Positions 35,496-45,629 are shown, counted from the stretch's first letter. The stretch is 64,000 nt of DNA from Panacibacter ginsenosidivorans (GCF_007971225.1 NZ_CP042435.1:434001-498000); one strand, 5' to 3'. Translations and numbers: made by a program. Notes: generated by a model not told the origin, from the sequence alone.

Positions 35496-36842
35496 ATGTC
35501 AACGATCAATCTTGTTACAAGTATCCCCGGCCCAAAAAGTTTGGCCATGCTGGAGAGAAGAAAAAATGCATTGCCTGCCGGGCTTGCAAAATCAACTGAA
35601 GTAGTAGTAGAAAAAGCAGAAGGTGGTGTGGTGTGGGATGCAGATGGAAATACGCTGCTCGATTTTGCAGGTGGTATTGGTATGATCAATGTTGGTCACA
35701 GACCCGAACAAATTGTAAATGCCATTAAAGCACAGCTGGATAAATATATTCATACATGCTCTTTGGTCACGACGTTTGAACCATACATTGAACTGGCTGA
35801 AATGCTGAACAGGCTTACACCCGGAGACTTTACTAAGAAAACATTGTTATGCAATACAGGTACAGAAGCTGTTGAGAATGCAGTAATGCTGGCACGTTAT
35901 TATACCAAACGTCCGGGCATCATTTGTTTTGAAGGCGCTTATCATGGAAGAAGTTTATTAACGCTTTCATTAACGAGTAAATACAGTTTGTTCAAGAAAG
36001 GTTTTGGTTCTTTTGCAAGTGATATTTATCGTTTGCCTGTGCCAAATTTTTACCGCACACCAAGTGGCATGAGCGAAGATGAATACCTTGACTGGAGCAT
36101 CAAAAATTTGGAGCATGCATTTATTGCGCAGGTAGATCCTGAATCTGTTGCAGCTTTTATTATTGAACCTGTGTTGGGCGAAGGAGGTTTTATACAAATG
36201 CCTGCAGCATTCATGCAAAAAATTCGTGAGTTGTGCAATAAACATGGGATCGTTATGATCGCTGATGAAATACAAAGTGGAAGCGGACGTACCGGAAGAT
36301 TATTTGCTATCGAACATACCGGTGTTGTACCTGATGTAATGACTATTGCAAAATCATTGGGCGCCGGAATGCCTGTGAGCGCTGTGGTTGGTAAAGCAGA
36401 GATCATGGACTGCACACATCTTGGCGGCGTAGGTGGCACGTATGGTGGTAGCCCTGTTGCTGCTGTTGCGGCTATTGAAGCGTTAAAGATCTTGAGTTCG
36501 CAGGAATTTTTGCAGAGAGCAAATCATGTGGGCAATCTTATCAAATCAACGCTCGATGCATGGAAATCAAAATATGCATTGGTAGGCGATGTTCGGGCCA
36601 TTGGCGCTATGTGTATTGTTGAATTTGTAAAAGATAAAAACACCAAAGAGCCTGATCTTGAACTTCCGCTGGAAGTATTGAAAGATGCAGTTGCGCATGG
36701 AATCATTTTGATTCGTGCCGGTTTGTACAGCAACTGTATTCGCTTGCTGCCACCAATTGTAATGACTGATGATCAACTACACGAAGGTTTACAGGTGCTG
36801 GAAGATGCAATTGCAAGAGCGCATGAGAAGAGAGGGAAATAA
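35496..36842 (+). CDS. Class III aminotransferase, second copy
   Basis: A 448-residue PLP aminotransferase with Lys286 in TIAKSLGAG and the motif MIADEIQSGSGRTGR (about 254-268). It is clearly homologous to the aminotransferase at 30165 but diverged along its whole length (ETVV-type opening and a different 170-200 loop), so the two probably prefer different amino donors. ATG at 35496 gives a normal N-terminus. GabT/AgxT2-like in general appearance. It belongs to the same catabolic locus. Confidence 0.9.
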   Translation: MSTINLVTSIPGPKSLAMLERRKNALPAGLAKSTEVVVEKAEGGVVWDADGNTLLDFAGGIGMINVGHRPEQIVNAIKAQLDKYIHTCSLVTTFEPYIELAEMLNRLTPGDFTKKTLLCNTGTEAVENAVMLARYYTKRPGIICFEGAYHGRSLLTLSLTSKYSLFKKGFGSFASDIYRLPVPNFYRTPSGMSEDEYLDWSIKNLEHAFIAQVDPESVAAFIIEPVLGEGGFIQMPAAFMQKIRELCNKHGIVMIADEIQSGSGRTGRLFAIEHTGVVPDVMTIAKSLGAGMPVSAVVGKAEIMDCTHLGGVGGTYGGSPVAAVAAIEALKILSSQEFLQRANHVGNLIKSTLDAWKSKYALVGDVRAIGAMCIVEFVKDKNTKEPDLELPLEVLKDAVAHGIILIRAGLYSNCIRLLPPIVMTDDQLHEGLQVLEDAIARAHEKRGK

Positions 36843-36904
36843 GTGCCCTCTAAATCTCCCTAAAGGGAGACTTTGAAAGATGCTTGTTGATTGTCTTTTA
36901 TTAA

Positions 36905-36964
36905 TTTTTTATAAGCCAGTCATTAGTTTTTCATAGCATCGTTCCTTGCGTCGCACACTTGTAC
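36905..36964 (-). repeat. Half-element, arm A, left-facing
   Basis: CTTGCGTCGCACACTTGTAC ending at 36964 with tail TTTTTTATAAGCCAGTC, 30 bases before the next start. Its right-facing partner is at 39015. Confidence 0.88.
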
Positions 36965-36994
36965 TGATAGTTCTTTATTCAACAAATAAAAAAC

Positions 36995-37414
36995 ATGGAA
37001 GTAAAAATTGCCACTAACGAAGAAGATATATTCAAATGCTGGGATGTACTGTTTGTATTGAGACCACATCTAATTAAAGAAGAATTTGTTTCAACAGTAA
37101 AAGAAATGTTTACTGAAGGTTATCAGCTTGCATATATTGAAGAAAACGGCAAAGCTGCATCCGCTATAGGTTTCAGATACCAGCAGTATTTATACAATGG
37201 CAAACATTTTTATATAGACGATCTGGTATCATTGCCTGAAACAAGAGGTAAAGGATATGCAGGCATGCTATTAGATTATGTACATGATCTTGCAAAAGAG
37301 AAAGGATATAAATACGTAACATTAGATTCCGGGCACCAGCGGCATACTGCACACAGACTGTATTTGAATAAAGGTTATTCCATAGTTGCCCATCATTTTA
37401 TGAAGACTTTATAA
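36995..37414 (+). CDS. Small GNAT acetyltransferase
   Basis: A 139-residue protein consisting of a single GNAT domain. The acetyl-CoA loop is LPETRGKGYAGMLLDYVHDLAKEKG (about 82-106), followed by LDSGHQRHTAHRLYLNKGY, as in small cytosolic N-acetyltransferases. Its stop overlaps the amidohydrolase start (TAATG), so translation is coupled. A linked acetylase and deacylating hydrolase could form an acetylation-deacetylation step; this is inference. Confidence 0.88.
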   Translation: MEVKIATNEEDIFKCWDVLFVLRPHLIKEEFVSTVKEMFTEGYQLAYIEENGKAASAIGFRYQQYLYNGKHFYIDDLVSLPETRGKGYAGMLLDYVHDLAKEKGYKYVTLDSGHQRHTAHRLYLNKGYSIVAHHFMKTL

Positions 37415-38994
37415 TGGCTGATCTTTTAATACATAATGCAAATATTTTAACTCAAAATCCCCAGCAGCCAACTGCAGATTCATTTGCTATTACTAATGGG
37501 AAAATAGTTGCAGTTGGAAGCAACGAAAAAATATTGGCATTGCAACAGTCCAATACAAAAATCATTGATGCAAAAGGCAAAACCGTTTTACCTGGATTTA
37601 TAGATGCACATATCCATATCTGGAAAGTTGGCAACCTAAAAACATTTTTACTTGATTTGCGTGGCGTAAGCAGCATAACAGAAATGCAGGATAAGCTTTC
37701 TGATTTTATCAAACGCAATCCTGGTAATGGATGGATACAAGCCCGTGGCTTTAATGAAGCTAATATGAAAGAGCAACGTTTACCTACCAAAAAAGACCTG
37801 GATAAGGTAACTACTGAAAGACCATTATACATTATTCGTACCTGTGCACACATTGGCATTGCCAACAGCAAAGCAATTGAATTAAGTCATGTACATGCCC
37901 AAACACATATTCCGCCGGGTGGCGAAATGCGTTTGGATAATGACGGTAAGCCCAATGGTATTTTTACTGAAACAGCTTTAGGTGTTATTACCAATAATAT
38001 TCCCCCTTATTCAAGTGATGATTATGCTTTAATGATAAAGGCAGCAGAAGAAGAATTATTAAGTTATGGAATAACAGCAGCAACTGACCCCGCAGTAATG
38101 CCTGACCTGTTAGAATGTTATCATCAATTGGAAAGAGAAAATAAATTGCGTATACGTGTAAATGCTTTACCTATAAGAGTTCCAGATGGCAGTGAATATA
38201 TTTTACCGGTTCCTTCAATATTACATTCAGATAAGCTGGATGTGAATATTGTAAAATTTTTTGCTGATGGTGGATTGAGTGGCATGACTGCCGCCATGAA
38301 TAAGCCTTATAAAGATTCCACATCAATGGGTGTACTGCGATTGACAGAGCCTTTCTTCTACCCCCTTGCACTGGAAGCTGCTTCAAGAGGTTTTGGTATT
38401 GCTACGCATGCAATCGGTGACAAAGCAATAGACGTTGTTTTGAATGTATATGAAAAAATAAGAGCACAATACAACGATATTATTTTAAGGATAGAACATC
38501 TTGGCTTACCCTCCTCAATTCATTTACAAAAAATGAAAGCACTCAATATCCATTGCGTATCGCAGAGTATTTTTTTGAAAGAGCTGGGAAAGAATTTTGC
38601 GATGTACCTGGAAGACGAAAGATTGCACCGCACATATCCTTATAGAAGTGTATTGGATGCAGGTATCAATCTTGCTTTGTCAAGTGATGCACCAGTAGTC
38701 AAAGATTTTAATCCTTTTACAGGTATAAAAGCTGCCATATTTAGAAAGGATAATGATGGCAATACACTTGGCGCTGATGAAAAAATTTCTTTACAGGAAG
38801 CTATCTGTGCTTACACAATGGGTAGTGCTAAAGCCAATGGCAGTGAAGCTTTCAATGGAAGCATTGAAGTTGGCAAGAAAGCAGATTTTATTTTACTGAA
38901 CAAAAAATTAGGGAGCTTGATCACACAAGAAGAAGATATATATGTTACCTCAACTTATATAAATGGTGAAGAAGTTTATAAACGCATTAATTAA
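37414..38994 (+). CDS. YtcJ-type amidohydrolase
   Basis: A 526-residue metal-dependent hydrolase of the YtcJ/Amidohydro_3 family. The metal ligands are visible: FIDAHIHIW (about 63-71), the His of FGIATHAIGDKA (about 327-338), the His of RIEHLG (about 353-358) and the Asp in NLALSSDAP (about 418-426). No signal peptide, so it is cytosolic. Family members cleave amide or carbamate bonds in N-acyl amines, consistent with a role in releasing the amino compound used by the aminotransferases. Translation is coupled to the GNAT gene before it; a repeat arm follows after 20 bases. Confidence 0.88.
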   Translation: MADLLIHNANILTQNPQQPTADSFAITNGKIVAVGSNEKILALQQSNTKIIDAKGKTVLPGFIDAHIHIWKVGNLKTFLLDLRGVSSITEMQDKLSDFIKRNPGNGWIQARGFNEANMKEQRLPTKKDLDKVTTERPLYIIRTCAHIGIANSKAIELSHVHAQTHIPPGGEMRLDNDGKPNGIFTETALGVITNNIPPYSSDDYALMIKAAEEELLSYGITAATDPAVMPDLLECYHQLERENKLRIRVNALPIRVPDGSEYILPVPSILHSDKLDVNIVKFFADGGLSGMTAAMNKPYKDSTSMGVLRLTEPFFYPLALEAASRGFGIATHAIGDKAIDVVLNVYEKIRAQYNDIILRIEHLGLPSSIHLQKMKALNIHCVSQSIFLKELGKNFAMYLEDERLHRTYPYRSVLDAGINLALSSDAPVVKDFNPFTGIKAAIFRKDNDGNTLGADEKISLQEAICAYTMGSAKANGSEAFNGSIEVGKKADFILLNKKLGSLITQEEDIYVTSTYINGEEVYKRIN

Positions 38995-39014
38995 CGCTCA
39001 TAATATTTCAGAAC

Positions 39015-39330
39015 GTACATGAGTGCGACGCAACGGAAGTTTAATTTATGTACTAAACTCTGGCTCAAAATGGAATAAAAAACTTGAACTCTGGCTCATG
39101 AAGATTATGTACCCGGCAGCACAAATATTATTTTACTTCTGTTGCGTCGCACTCTTCAGCGTTTTGTTGGCTATTTAACAGGCGTAGGCAACGGTTAGAT
39201 AATTTTGATATCACAGATCATAAGCCGTGGAAATAAATTGTAGTAATGATGAATAGCGATATGAACGTACAAGTGAGTGACACAACAGAAGATAAATAGT
39301 TGTACTACTGTCTGTACCCAAATAGTAGAA
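39015..39330. repeat. Cluster of three repeat arms (A right, A left, B right)
   Basis: Arm A GTACATGAGTGCGACGCAAC at 39015-39034; arm A left-facing GTTGCGTCGCACTCTTCAGC at 39141-39160 with tail ATGTACCCGGCAGCAC; arm B GTACAAGTGAGTGACACAAC at 39267-39286. The first arm completes the bracket around GNAT and amidohydrolase. A direct repeat AACTCTGGCTCA occurs at 39055 and 39087. The rest of 38995-39470 shows no gene. Confidence 0.85.
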
Positions 39331-39470
39331 CAAATAGTTTACGTCAGTATGTATATAAGAAAAGCTTGTATGTCGCATCTTTTTTACCCATTATCTATTT
39401 TTACCAGCCGTGTTGATAAAAAAGTTTACATTAGATTTTTGGCCTTAATAACCAAATAATTATACTGCCT

Positions 39471-40226
39471 ATGCGGTTGCAGCCACTTATTAGAGCTCTT
39501 CTTGCAAATAGTCTTTTGTTTTGCATTTCCCCGGCTCATGCACAATACAACACAACTGACAGCCTTTCTTATCTAAAAGCAAAACAACAGGCTATAGCAT
39601 TTTATCATACGTATGTAAAAGATGAAAGTGGTCTGTATAATGGTAGTCAGTATGTAGTGTATGCACAAACGATTCAGGAAGGCATTCCTTTTTTTGAAAC
39701 ACCCGAACCCTCCAAAGGAAATGTTGTTTATACCGGAGTACTATACGAAAATGTGCCTTTGCTGTATGATATTTTAAAAGGGCAGCTTATAACCCTTATT
39801 CCTTCTTCAAACTATCTTATATGTCTGAATGCAGATAAAGTAAGCAACTTTGAAATACTGAATCACAAGTTTACAAGACTTATAAAAGACAGCGGCGATA
39901 AAACAATAAAGACTGGTTTTTATGAAGTACTGCATGATGGACAAACTACTGTATACAAGAAGCAAACAAAAACTGTGGGAGAAGATCTTTCACAAGCTAA
40001 GCTCAGAAATTTTATTGTTGAATCAAATACGTTTTACATAAAAAAAACAAATACGTTTTATACGGTAAGCAATAAAAAATCTTTGCTGACAATTTTAAAA
40101 GACAGGAAAAAAGAAGTACAGGAATTCATTAAAAAAAATAAACTGGACATTCGTAACGATAAAGATAATGCGTTGCCGAAAATTGCTGCTTTTTATGATA
40201 GCCTCTCAACAATCAAAAATCCTTAA
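39471..40226 (+). CDS. Exported protein of unknown function, receptor-linked
   Basis: A 251-residue protein with signal peptide MRLQPLIRALLANSLLFCISPAHA. The mature part is alpha/beta and Lys-rich with no recognised motif; the last 60 residues (LLTILKDRKKEVQEFIKKNKLDIRNDKDNALPKI) form a charged helix. It ends 11 bases before the TonB receptor, so the two are co-transcribed. Proteins of this size and charge pattern often precede STN-type receptors in Bacteroidota. I do not recognise a named family. Confidence 0.7.
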   Translation: MRLQPLIRALLANSLLFCISPAHAQYNTTDSLSYLKAKQQAIAFYHTYVKDESGLYNGSQYVVYAQTIQEGIPFFETPEPSKGNVVYTGVLYENVPLLYDILKGQLITLIPSSNYLICLNADKVSNFEILNHKFTRLIKDSGDKTIKTGFYEVLHDGQTTVYKKQTKTVGEDLSQAKLRNFIVESNTFYIKKTNTFYTVSNKKSLLTILKDRKKEVQEFIKKNKLDIRNDKDNALPKIAAFYDSLSTIKNP

Positions 40227-40237
40227 ACATTCTACCT

Positions 40238-43012
40238 GTGAAATATTTTCTATTCATTATACTCATTACTTTGCTCATTGGCTCTTATCATGGCGCAGCA
40301 GCACAGGAAAAGAAATATCCTTTGGTAACGGAGGAATTCAGCAATGTAACCATTGAAAGTTTTCTGAATACACTTGAGAACAAAACAGGTTATCGTTTTT
40401 ATTATGACACAGCCCAATTAGATTCATCAAAGATTACGCTTTCTGTAAAAGACATGCAACTACCAGCTTTGCTGGAGCTTGCTTTTAAAGATATAGGGCT
40501 GCTTTTTACGATTGATCATCAAAAGAATGTTTTTATAACAGAAGGTCTTTCTGTGCAAACAGAATTGCCCGCTTCGTTTTTTGAAACTGCCATAAATACT
40601 AAAAAAGATACATCTTTTGAAACTACTGTAGATATAGGTGAAACAGTTGAAAAAATACAGATAGCCAAACAGGAAAACAAAGTCTATGTAATAGGTCAGA
40701 AATCTGCTGATAATGTTTCTCAGAGAGTAACTATTACGGGTTATGTACGTGATGCTAAAACAAGTGAACCAGTTATTGGTGCTTCTGTGTACATTCAAAA
40801 TCCAAGTATTGGTGTATATACAGACCAGTATGGGTATTTCACCATTTTGCTGCCAAAAGGTAAGCAAACTTTATATATACAAAGTATTGGCATGACTGAC
40901 ACGAAACGTCAATTGCTTGTTCAGGGAGATGGTAAAATAAATATTGATATGCAGGGCCAGGTAATGACGCTGAAGAGAGTAATTGTTTCAACTGAAAAAG
41001 CAAGTAATATAAAAAGTCTGCAAATGGGTGCTCAAAAACTTGATATCAAAACAATTAAACAGGTGCCCGTTGTTTTTGGAGAAGCTGATGTTTTAAGAGT
41101 TGCTTTAACCATGCCCGGTGTAAAATCTGTTGGTGAAGCAAGCACCGGTTTAAATGTACGCGGCGGTTCAGCAGATCAGAACCTGATTTTATTTAATGAC
41201 GCAACCATTTATAATCCTGCCCATTTCTTTGGAATGTTTTCTGCATTCAACCCGGAAGTAGTAAAGGATGTGGAATTATTTAAAAGCAGTATTCCGGCTA
41301 AATATGGTGGTCGTCTATCTTCTGTTCTAAACATCACGAGCAGGGAAGGCAACAAAAAAAACATCAGTGGTTCTGCAGGTATTGGTTTACTTACCAGTCG
41401 GATTAATATTGAAGGGCCACTTGTAAAAGATAAATCATCTTTTATTTTTGGTGCAAGAACTACTTATGCAGACTGGCTCTTGAAATTATTGCCAGATCAA
41501 TATAAAGACAGCAAGGCAGGGTTCTATGATCTTAACCTCAACATTACGCACGAAATAGACAAAAAGAATTTTCTTTACCTCACTGCCTATTTAAGCAAAG
41601 ACAGGTTTAACCTCAATAGCGATACGGTATATAACTATGGAAATAAAAACGTATCCTTAAAATGGAAACATATTTTTAATAACAAGGTCTATTCTTTGGT
41701 AACCACCGGTTATGACAACTATAATTATCAGATCTCCAGTGAACATAACCCTGTAAATGCGTACTCACTTGGCTTTGATGTTAACCAGGCATATTTCAAA
41801 ACACACATAAATTATTTTATCAACTCAAAACATACTGTTGAATTTGGCCTCAACAGTATCTTTTACAAACTCCATCCCGGCACGTATGGGCCGGCAGGTA
41901 AAGAATCATTGGTCGTTCCCATTAACATGCAGTCTGAACAAGCATTGGAATCTGCTTTATATGTAAGTGATAAATACAACATCAATAAAAACTTATCAGT
42001 TGAAGCGGGGCTGCGTTATTCAATGTACAATTTCCTTGGCCCATATACGGTCAATAATTACCCCGATGGCGTTGCCAAAACAGAAGAAAATATTATAGGC
42101 ACCACTATTTATGATAAAGGAAAATTTATCAAAACTTATCATGGACCGAAAGTAAGGTTATCTGCAAGGTATCTTCTGTCGCAAACCTTGTCTGTAAAAG
42201 CAGGGTATAATAGTCAGCGGCAATATATACATATGCTTTCCAATACAGCTGCTATGGCGCCAACAGATATCTGGAAACTCAGCGATCCAAATGTTAAACC
42301 GCAATATGGAGATCAGCTCTCTGTTGGTGTTTACAAAAATCTAAAAAACAATACTGTAGAAATTTCTGCAGAAGTTTATTATAAGCGCATCAAAGATTAT
42401 CTCGATTATAAAAGTGGCGCTGTGCTTGTATTAAATAGTCATATAGAAACAGACGTGCTTGCAACACATGGTAAAGCTTACGGCGCTGAGTTGCTTATCA
42501 AAAAACTTACCGGCAAAATGAATGGATGGGTAAGTTATACCTACAGCCGTGTTTTATTGCAGGCAGATAATTTTGAAACGGGCGAATTTATAAACGGTGG
42601 CAAATATTATCCCGCTAATTATGATAAACCTCATGATGTTACATTCATTGGCAATTACAGGTTCACACATCGCTTTAGTGTTTCGTTGAATGCCACGTAT
42701 AGCACCGGCAGACCAATTACGTTACCTATCGGAAGATTCTATTACGCAAACGGGGAAAGAACTTTGTATGCAGACAGGAATGCTAACAGGATACCCGATT
42801 ATTTCCGCACAGATATTTCTATGAACATAGATGGCAATCATAAGGTGCATCAAAAAACACACAATTCATGGACGATTGGCGTGTATAATATTACCGGCAG
42901 AAAAAATCCTTATTCAGTATATTATATTTCGGAGAATGGACTGGTAAATGGTTACAAGCTTTCCATATTTGGCAGCGCCATTCCATTTATAAATTTCAAT
43001 ATCAGGTTTTAA
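40238..43012 (+). CDS. TonB-dependent receptor with STN domain
   Basis: A 924-residue outer-membrane receptor. Order: signal peptide (GTG start, then KYFLFIILITLLIGSYHGAAAQ), an STN/secretin N-terminal domain (FSNVTIESFLNTLENKTGYRFYYDTAQLDS, about 30-100), a carboxypeptidase-like domain at about 165-240 (ITGYVRDAKTSEPVIGASVYIQNPSIGVYTDQYGYF), a plug with GLNVRGGSADQNLILFNDATIYNPAHFFGMFS, and a barrel ending INFNIRF. STN receptors often signal to anti-sigma partners, but none is adjacent. It forms an uptake set with the two DUF4249 lipoproteins downstream. Confidence 0.93.
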   Translation: MKYFLFIILITLLIGSYHGAAAQEKKYPLVTEEFSNVTIESFLNTLENKTGYRFYYDTAQLDSSKITLSVKDMQLPALLELAFKDIGLLFTIDHQKNVFITEGLSVQTELPASFFETAINTKKDTSFETTVDIGETVEKIQIAKQENKVYVIGQKSADNVSQRVTITGYVRDAKTSEPVIGASVYIQNPSIGVYTDQYGYFTILLPKGKQTLYIQSIGMTDTKRQLLVQGDGKINIDMQGQVMTLKRVIVSTEKASNIKSLQMGAQKLDIKTIKQVPVVFGEADVLRVALTMPGVKSVGEASTGLNVRGGSADQNLILFNDATIYNPAHFFGMFSAFNPEVVKDVELFKSSIPAKYGGRLSSVLNITSREGNKKNISGSAGIGLLTSRINIEGPLVKDKSSFIFGARTTYADWLLKLLPDQYKDSKAGFYDLNLNITHEIDKKNFLYLTAYLSKDRFNLNSDTVYNYGNKNVSLKWKHIFNNKVYSLVTTGYDNYNYQISSEHNPVNAYSLGFDVNQAYFKTHINYFINSKHTVEFGLNSIFYKLHPGTYGPAGKESLVVPINMQSEQALESALYVSDKYNINKNLSVEAGLRYSMYNFLGPYTVNNYPDGVAKTEENIIGTTIYDKGKFIKTYHGPKVRLSARYLLSQTLSVKAGYNSQRQYIHMLSNTAAMAPTDIWKLSDPNVKPQYGDQLSVGVYKNLKNNTVEISAEVYYKRIKDYLDYKSGAVLVLNSHIETDVLATHGKAYGAELLIKKLTGKMNGWVSYTYSRVLLQADNFETGEFINGGKYYPANYDKPHDVTFIGNYRFTHRFSVSLNATYSTGRPITLPIGRFYYANGERTLYADRNANRIPDYFRTDISMNIDGNHKVHQKTHNSWTIGVYNITGRKNPYSVYYISENGLVNGYKLSIFGSAIPFINFNIRF

Positions 43013-43051
43013 ATAATAAAGAAATTCAAAATATTGATTAAAGATATGAAC

Positions 43052-43170
43052 GGTGAAGAGTGCGACGCAACGAAAGCTAAATAGCAACAATACAGATGGG
43101 TAAATAAATAAAAAATGATGGAGCGGGCTTTTGTGCACATAGCATCGTTCCTTGCGTCGCACACTTATAC
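43052..43170. repeat. Tail-to-tail repeat pair (A right, A left)
   Basis: Arm A GGTGAAGAGTGCGACGCAAC at 43052-43071 and arm A left-facing CTTGCGTCGCACACTTATAC at 43151-43170, with tails meeting near GGAGCGGGCTTTTG. The second arm lies 19 bases before the first DUF4249 start. Confidence 0.87.
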
Positions 43171-43189
43171 AGCATAACATTATGCAGCA

Positions 43190-44383
43190 ATGAAAACAAC
43201 AATAGCAACATATAAAAAACTAAAGATGGTTGGTTTTAAAAAACCGCTCATCTTTTTTGTTGCAATTGTAATAACCGTAAGTTGTAAAGAAGTTTATCAG
43301 CCAAATATTGTATCTCCAACTACTGGTTATCTTGTCGTGGAAGGCTTTATTAATAGTGGCGGGGGGCCAACAACCATAACGCTTACAGGCACAACAGAGC
43401 TTGTTGATAGTGTAAGTATAGCATACGAACACAACGCACAGGTAAATATTGAAAGTGATAATAACGAAAGTTTTTCTTTAGAAGAAGGCTTTAACGGCAT
43501 CTATACTTCTGATTCTTTAAATCTTAACCCACTTTCAAAATACCGGATAAAAATAAATACACAAAATGGTAAAGAATATGTTTCTGATTTTGTTTCGGTA
43601 AAGCATACACCAGTCATTGACAGCATAAGCTGGCAAAGAGAATATGGAGGCGTAAATATTTATGTAAACACCCACGGTGACCAGAATAACACAAAATACT
43701 ACAGATGGTCATATTCTGAAACCTGGGAATTTCATGCGGCTTATATCAGCTATCTGGATTATCTACGTGATCCTTTTACGCACAATGTGACATCGCTTAT
43801 TGGCAGGTCTATTGAAAGTACAAACAGTTTATATTATTGCTGGAAAACCCAAAATTCATCACATATAATTCTTGGTACGTCGGAGAAATTAAATACAGAC
43901 AGGATTTATTTACCAATTAGATATATTGAACCAAATGCAGAAGAATTAAGTGTGCGATATTATATCAAGTTAAATCAATATACACTGAGCCATGATGCGT
44001 ATAATTTCTATCAAAAGCTAAAAAAGAATACAGAACAATTAGGTTCGATATTCGATGCACAACCCTCAGAACTTAGTGGAAATATTCATTGCGTAAGTAA
44101 TCCGGAGGAACAGGCAATAGGTTTTATTGAAGTATCGGAACTGCAGCAGAAAGATATTTTCATAAGCAACCAGCAGGTTACACCATGGGGAACTCCGCCC
44201 GATTGTAACCGGATCATAATATATAATGACCCTGATAGTATAAGGCCATACCAGGACAGTTATATACCGTTGCATGGTGTTTTGTTCAGAGGGCTTGCAA
44301 TCGTAAAATTTGATGCAGCGCCACCGTCATGTGTAGATTGTACTTTGCGTGGAACAAATATAAAACCATCATTCTGGCCGTGA
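43190..44383 (+). CDS. DUF4249 lipoprotein, first copy
   Basis: A 397-residue lipoprotein with lipobox ITVSC. It starts with the conserved SPTTGYLVVEGFINSGGGPTTITLTGTTEL and ends SCVDCTLRGTNIKPSFWP, both typical of DUF4249. These proteins accompany TonB-dependent receptors and probably take a SusD-like substrate-capture role. An alternative ATG at 43226 gives a signal peptide of normal length (MVGFKKPLIFFVAIVITVSC) and may be the real start. It is a tandem paralogue of the next gene. Confidence 0.9.
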   Translation: MKTTIATYKKLKMVGFKKPLIFFVAIVITVSCKEVYQPNIVSPTTGYLVVEGFINSGGGPTTITLTGTTELVDSVSIAYEHNAQVNIESDNNESFSLEEGFNGIYTSDSLNLNPLSKYRIKINTQNGKEYVSDFVSVKHTPVIDSISWQREYGGVNIYVNTHGDQNNTKYYRWSYSETWEFHAAYISYLDYLRDPFTHNVTSLIGRSIESTNSLYYCWKTQNSSHIILGTSEKLNTDRIYLPIRYIEPNAEELSVRYYIKLNQYTLSHDAYNFYQKLKKNTEQLGSIFDAQPSELSGNIHCVSNPEEQAIGFIEVSELQQKDIFISNQQVTPWGTPPDCNRIIIYNDPDSIRPYQDSYIPLHGVLFRGLAIVKFDAAPPSCVDCTLRGTNIKPSFWP

Positions 44384-44434
44384 ATAAACAGATCTGTATA
44401 ACAATGACAAAAAATATTTCCTGAATAAAAGACC

Positions 44435-45601
44435 ATGAAAAAAATATTTGTTTTTATATCACTTTTTATTTTCGCTGTTTCCTGCAAAGAAGTATATAAC
44501 CCACCATTGAGTTCACCAGCTACAGGTTATCTTGTGGTAGATGGTTTTATCAATAGTAATGGTGGCACTTCTACTATTACTCTAACAAGGACAACAAAAC
44601 TTTCAGATTCAGTTTTTATTCTTTACGAACATAACGCACAAGTGCAAATAGAAGGTGAGGGCAATGAAGTTTATCCAATGCCGGAAGGAGTCAATGGCAC
44701 TTACACTTCTGCAGCCATCACACTTAATGCTGCAGAAAAATATAGGGTAAGAATACGTACTACAGATGGAAAAGAGTACCTGTCTGAATATGCATCAGTA
44801 AAAGGAACACCTGTTATTGACAGTATAAGCTGGCTACGTGGAGAGGATGGCGTTACAACCTATATCAATACTCATGATGACGCGAACAATACAAAATATT
44901 ACCGGTGGACTTACGCAGAAACCTGGCAAATACGTTCCGCTTATTATTCTACAATACGCTATTTATTTGATGATATAACTGGTTTGCCAACAGGTGTTGA
45001 ATACAGGTATCCTGACAATAGTAACAGAGAAGATACCACCATATTAAACTGCTGGCAATCTTATACAGCAAAAAATATTATCCTGGGTACAACCGAAAAA
45101 CTTAGTTCAGATAAAATTTATCTACCGCTTACACATATCGAACCGCAGTCAATTAAATTAAGTGTTTTATACAGCGTTGAATTAAAGCAGTATGCATTAA
45201 GCAAAGGGGCTTATAGTTTTTATGAGCAGCTCAAAAAAAATACAGAGTCGCTGGGCTCTATATTTGATGCTCAACCTTCAGAGCTCAAAGGGAACATTCA
45301 GTGTACAACTGACCCTGCAGAAATTGTAGTTGGTTATATTGATGTAAGCCAGGAACAAACAAAAAGGTTATTTATTAATAGTAACCAGCTTGATAGTTGG
45401 GGATATTCGCAAGGCTGCTCTAAGTTGGTTGTTGTTGATAATAATATTGATAGTATCAGAGCACATGCTACAGGTCTTTTCCCAACAATTCCAAATAAAT
45501 TAGGGCCATTTGGGGTTATAATTAATTTTTATGTAGCGGAACCCGAATGTGTTGATTGTACTTTGCGCGGCTCTAATAAGCGGCCTTCTTTCTGGCCATA
45601 A
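44435..45601 (+). CDS. DUF4249 lipoprotein, second copy
   Basis: A 388-residue lipoprotein with signal MKKIFVFISLFIFAVSC. The opening SPATGYLVVDGFINSNGGTSTITLTRTTKL and the end ECVDCTLRGSNKRPSFWP match the previous gene, and identity extends over the whole length, so the pair arose by tandem duplication. The middle region (about 190-260) differs most, which suggests different ligands. The gap of 51 bases fits one transcript. A right-facing repeat arm follows after 28 bases. Confidence 0.92.
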   Translation: MKKIFVFISLFIFAVSCKEVYNPPLSSPATGYLVVDGFINSNGGTSTITLTRTTKLSDSVFILYEHNAQVQIEGEGNEVYPMPEGVNGTYTSAAITLNAAEKYRVRIRTTDGKEYLSEYASVKGTPVIDSISWLRGEDGVTTYINTHDDANNTKYYRWTYAETWQIRSAYYSTIRYLFDDITGLPTGVEYRYPDNSNREDTTILNCWQSYTAKNIILGTTEKLSSDKIYLPLTHIEPQSIKLSVLYSVELKQYALSKGAYSFYEQLKKNTESLGSIFDAQPSELKGNIQCTTDPAEIVVGYIDVSQEQTKRLFINSNQLDSWGYSQGCSKLVVVDNNIDSIRAHATGLFPTIPNKLGPFGVIINFYVAEPECVDCTLRGSNKRPSFWP

Positions 45602-45629
45602 AATTATTATGCTCATAGAAAAAAATAAA

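Noticed and set aside
39277-39459. Open frame of 60 codons in the intergenic region
   Set aside because: It starts inside a repeat arm, is Cys/Ile-rich without protein character and has no initiation signal.
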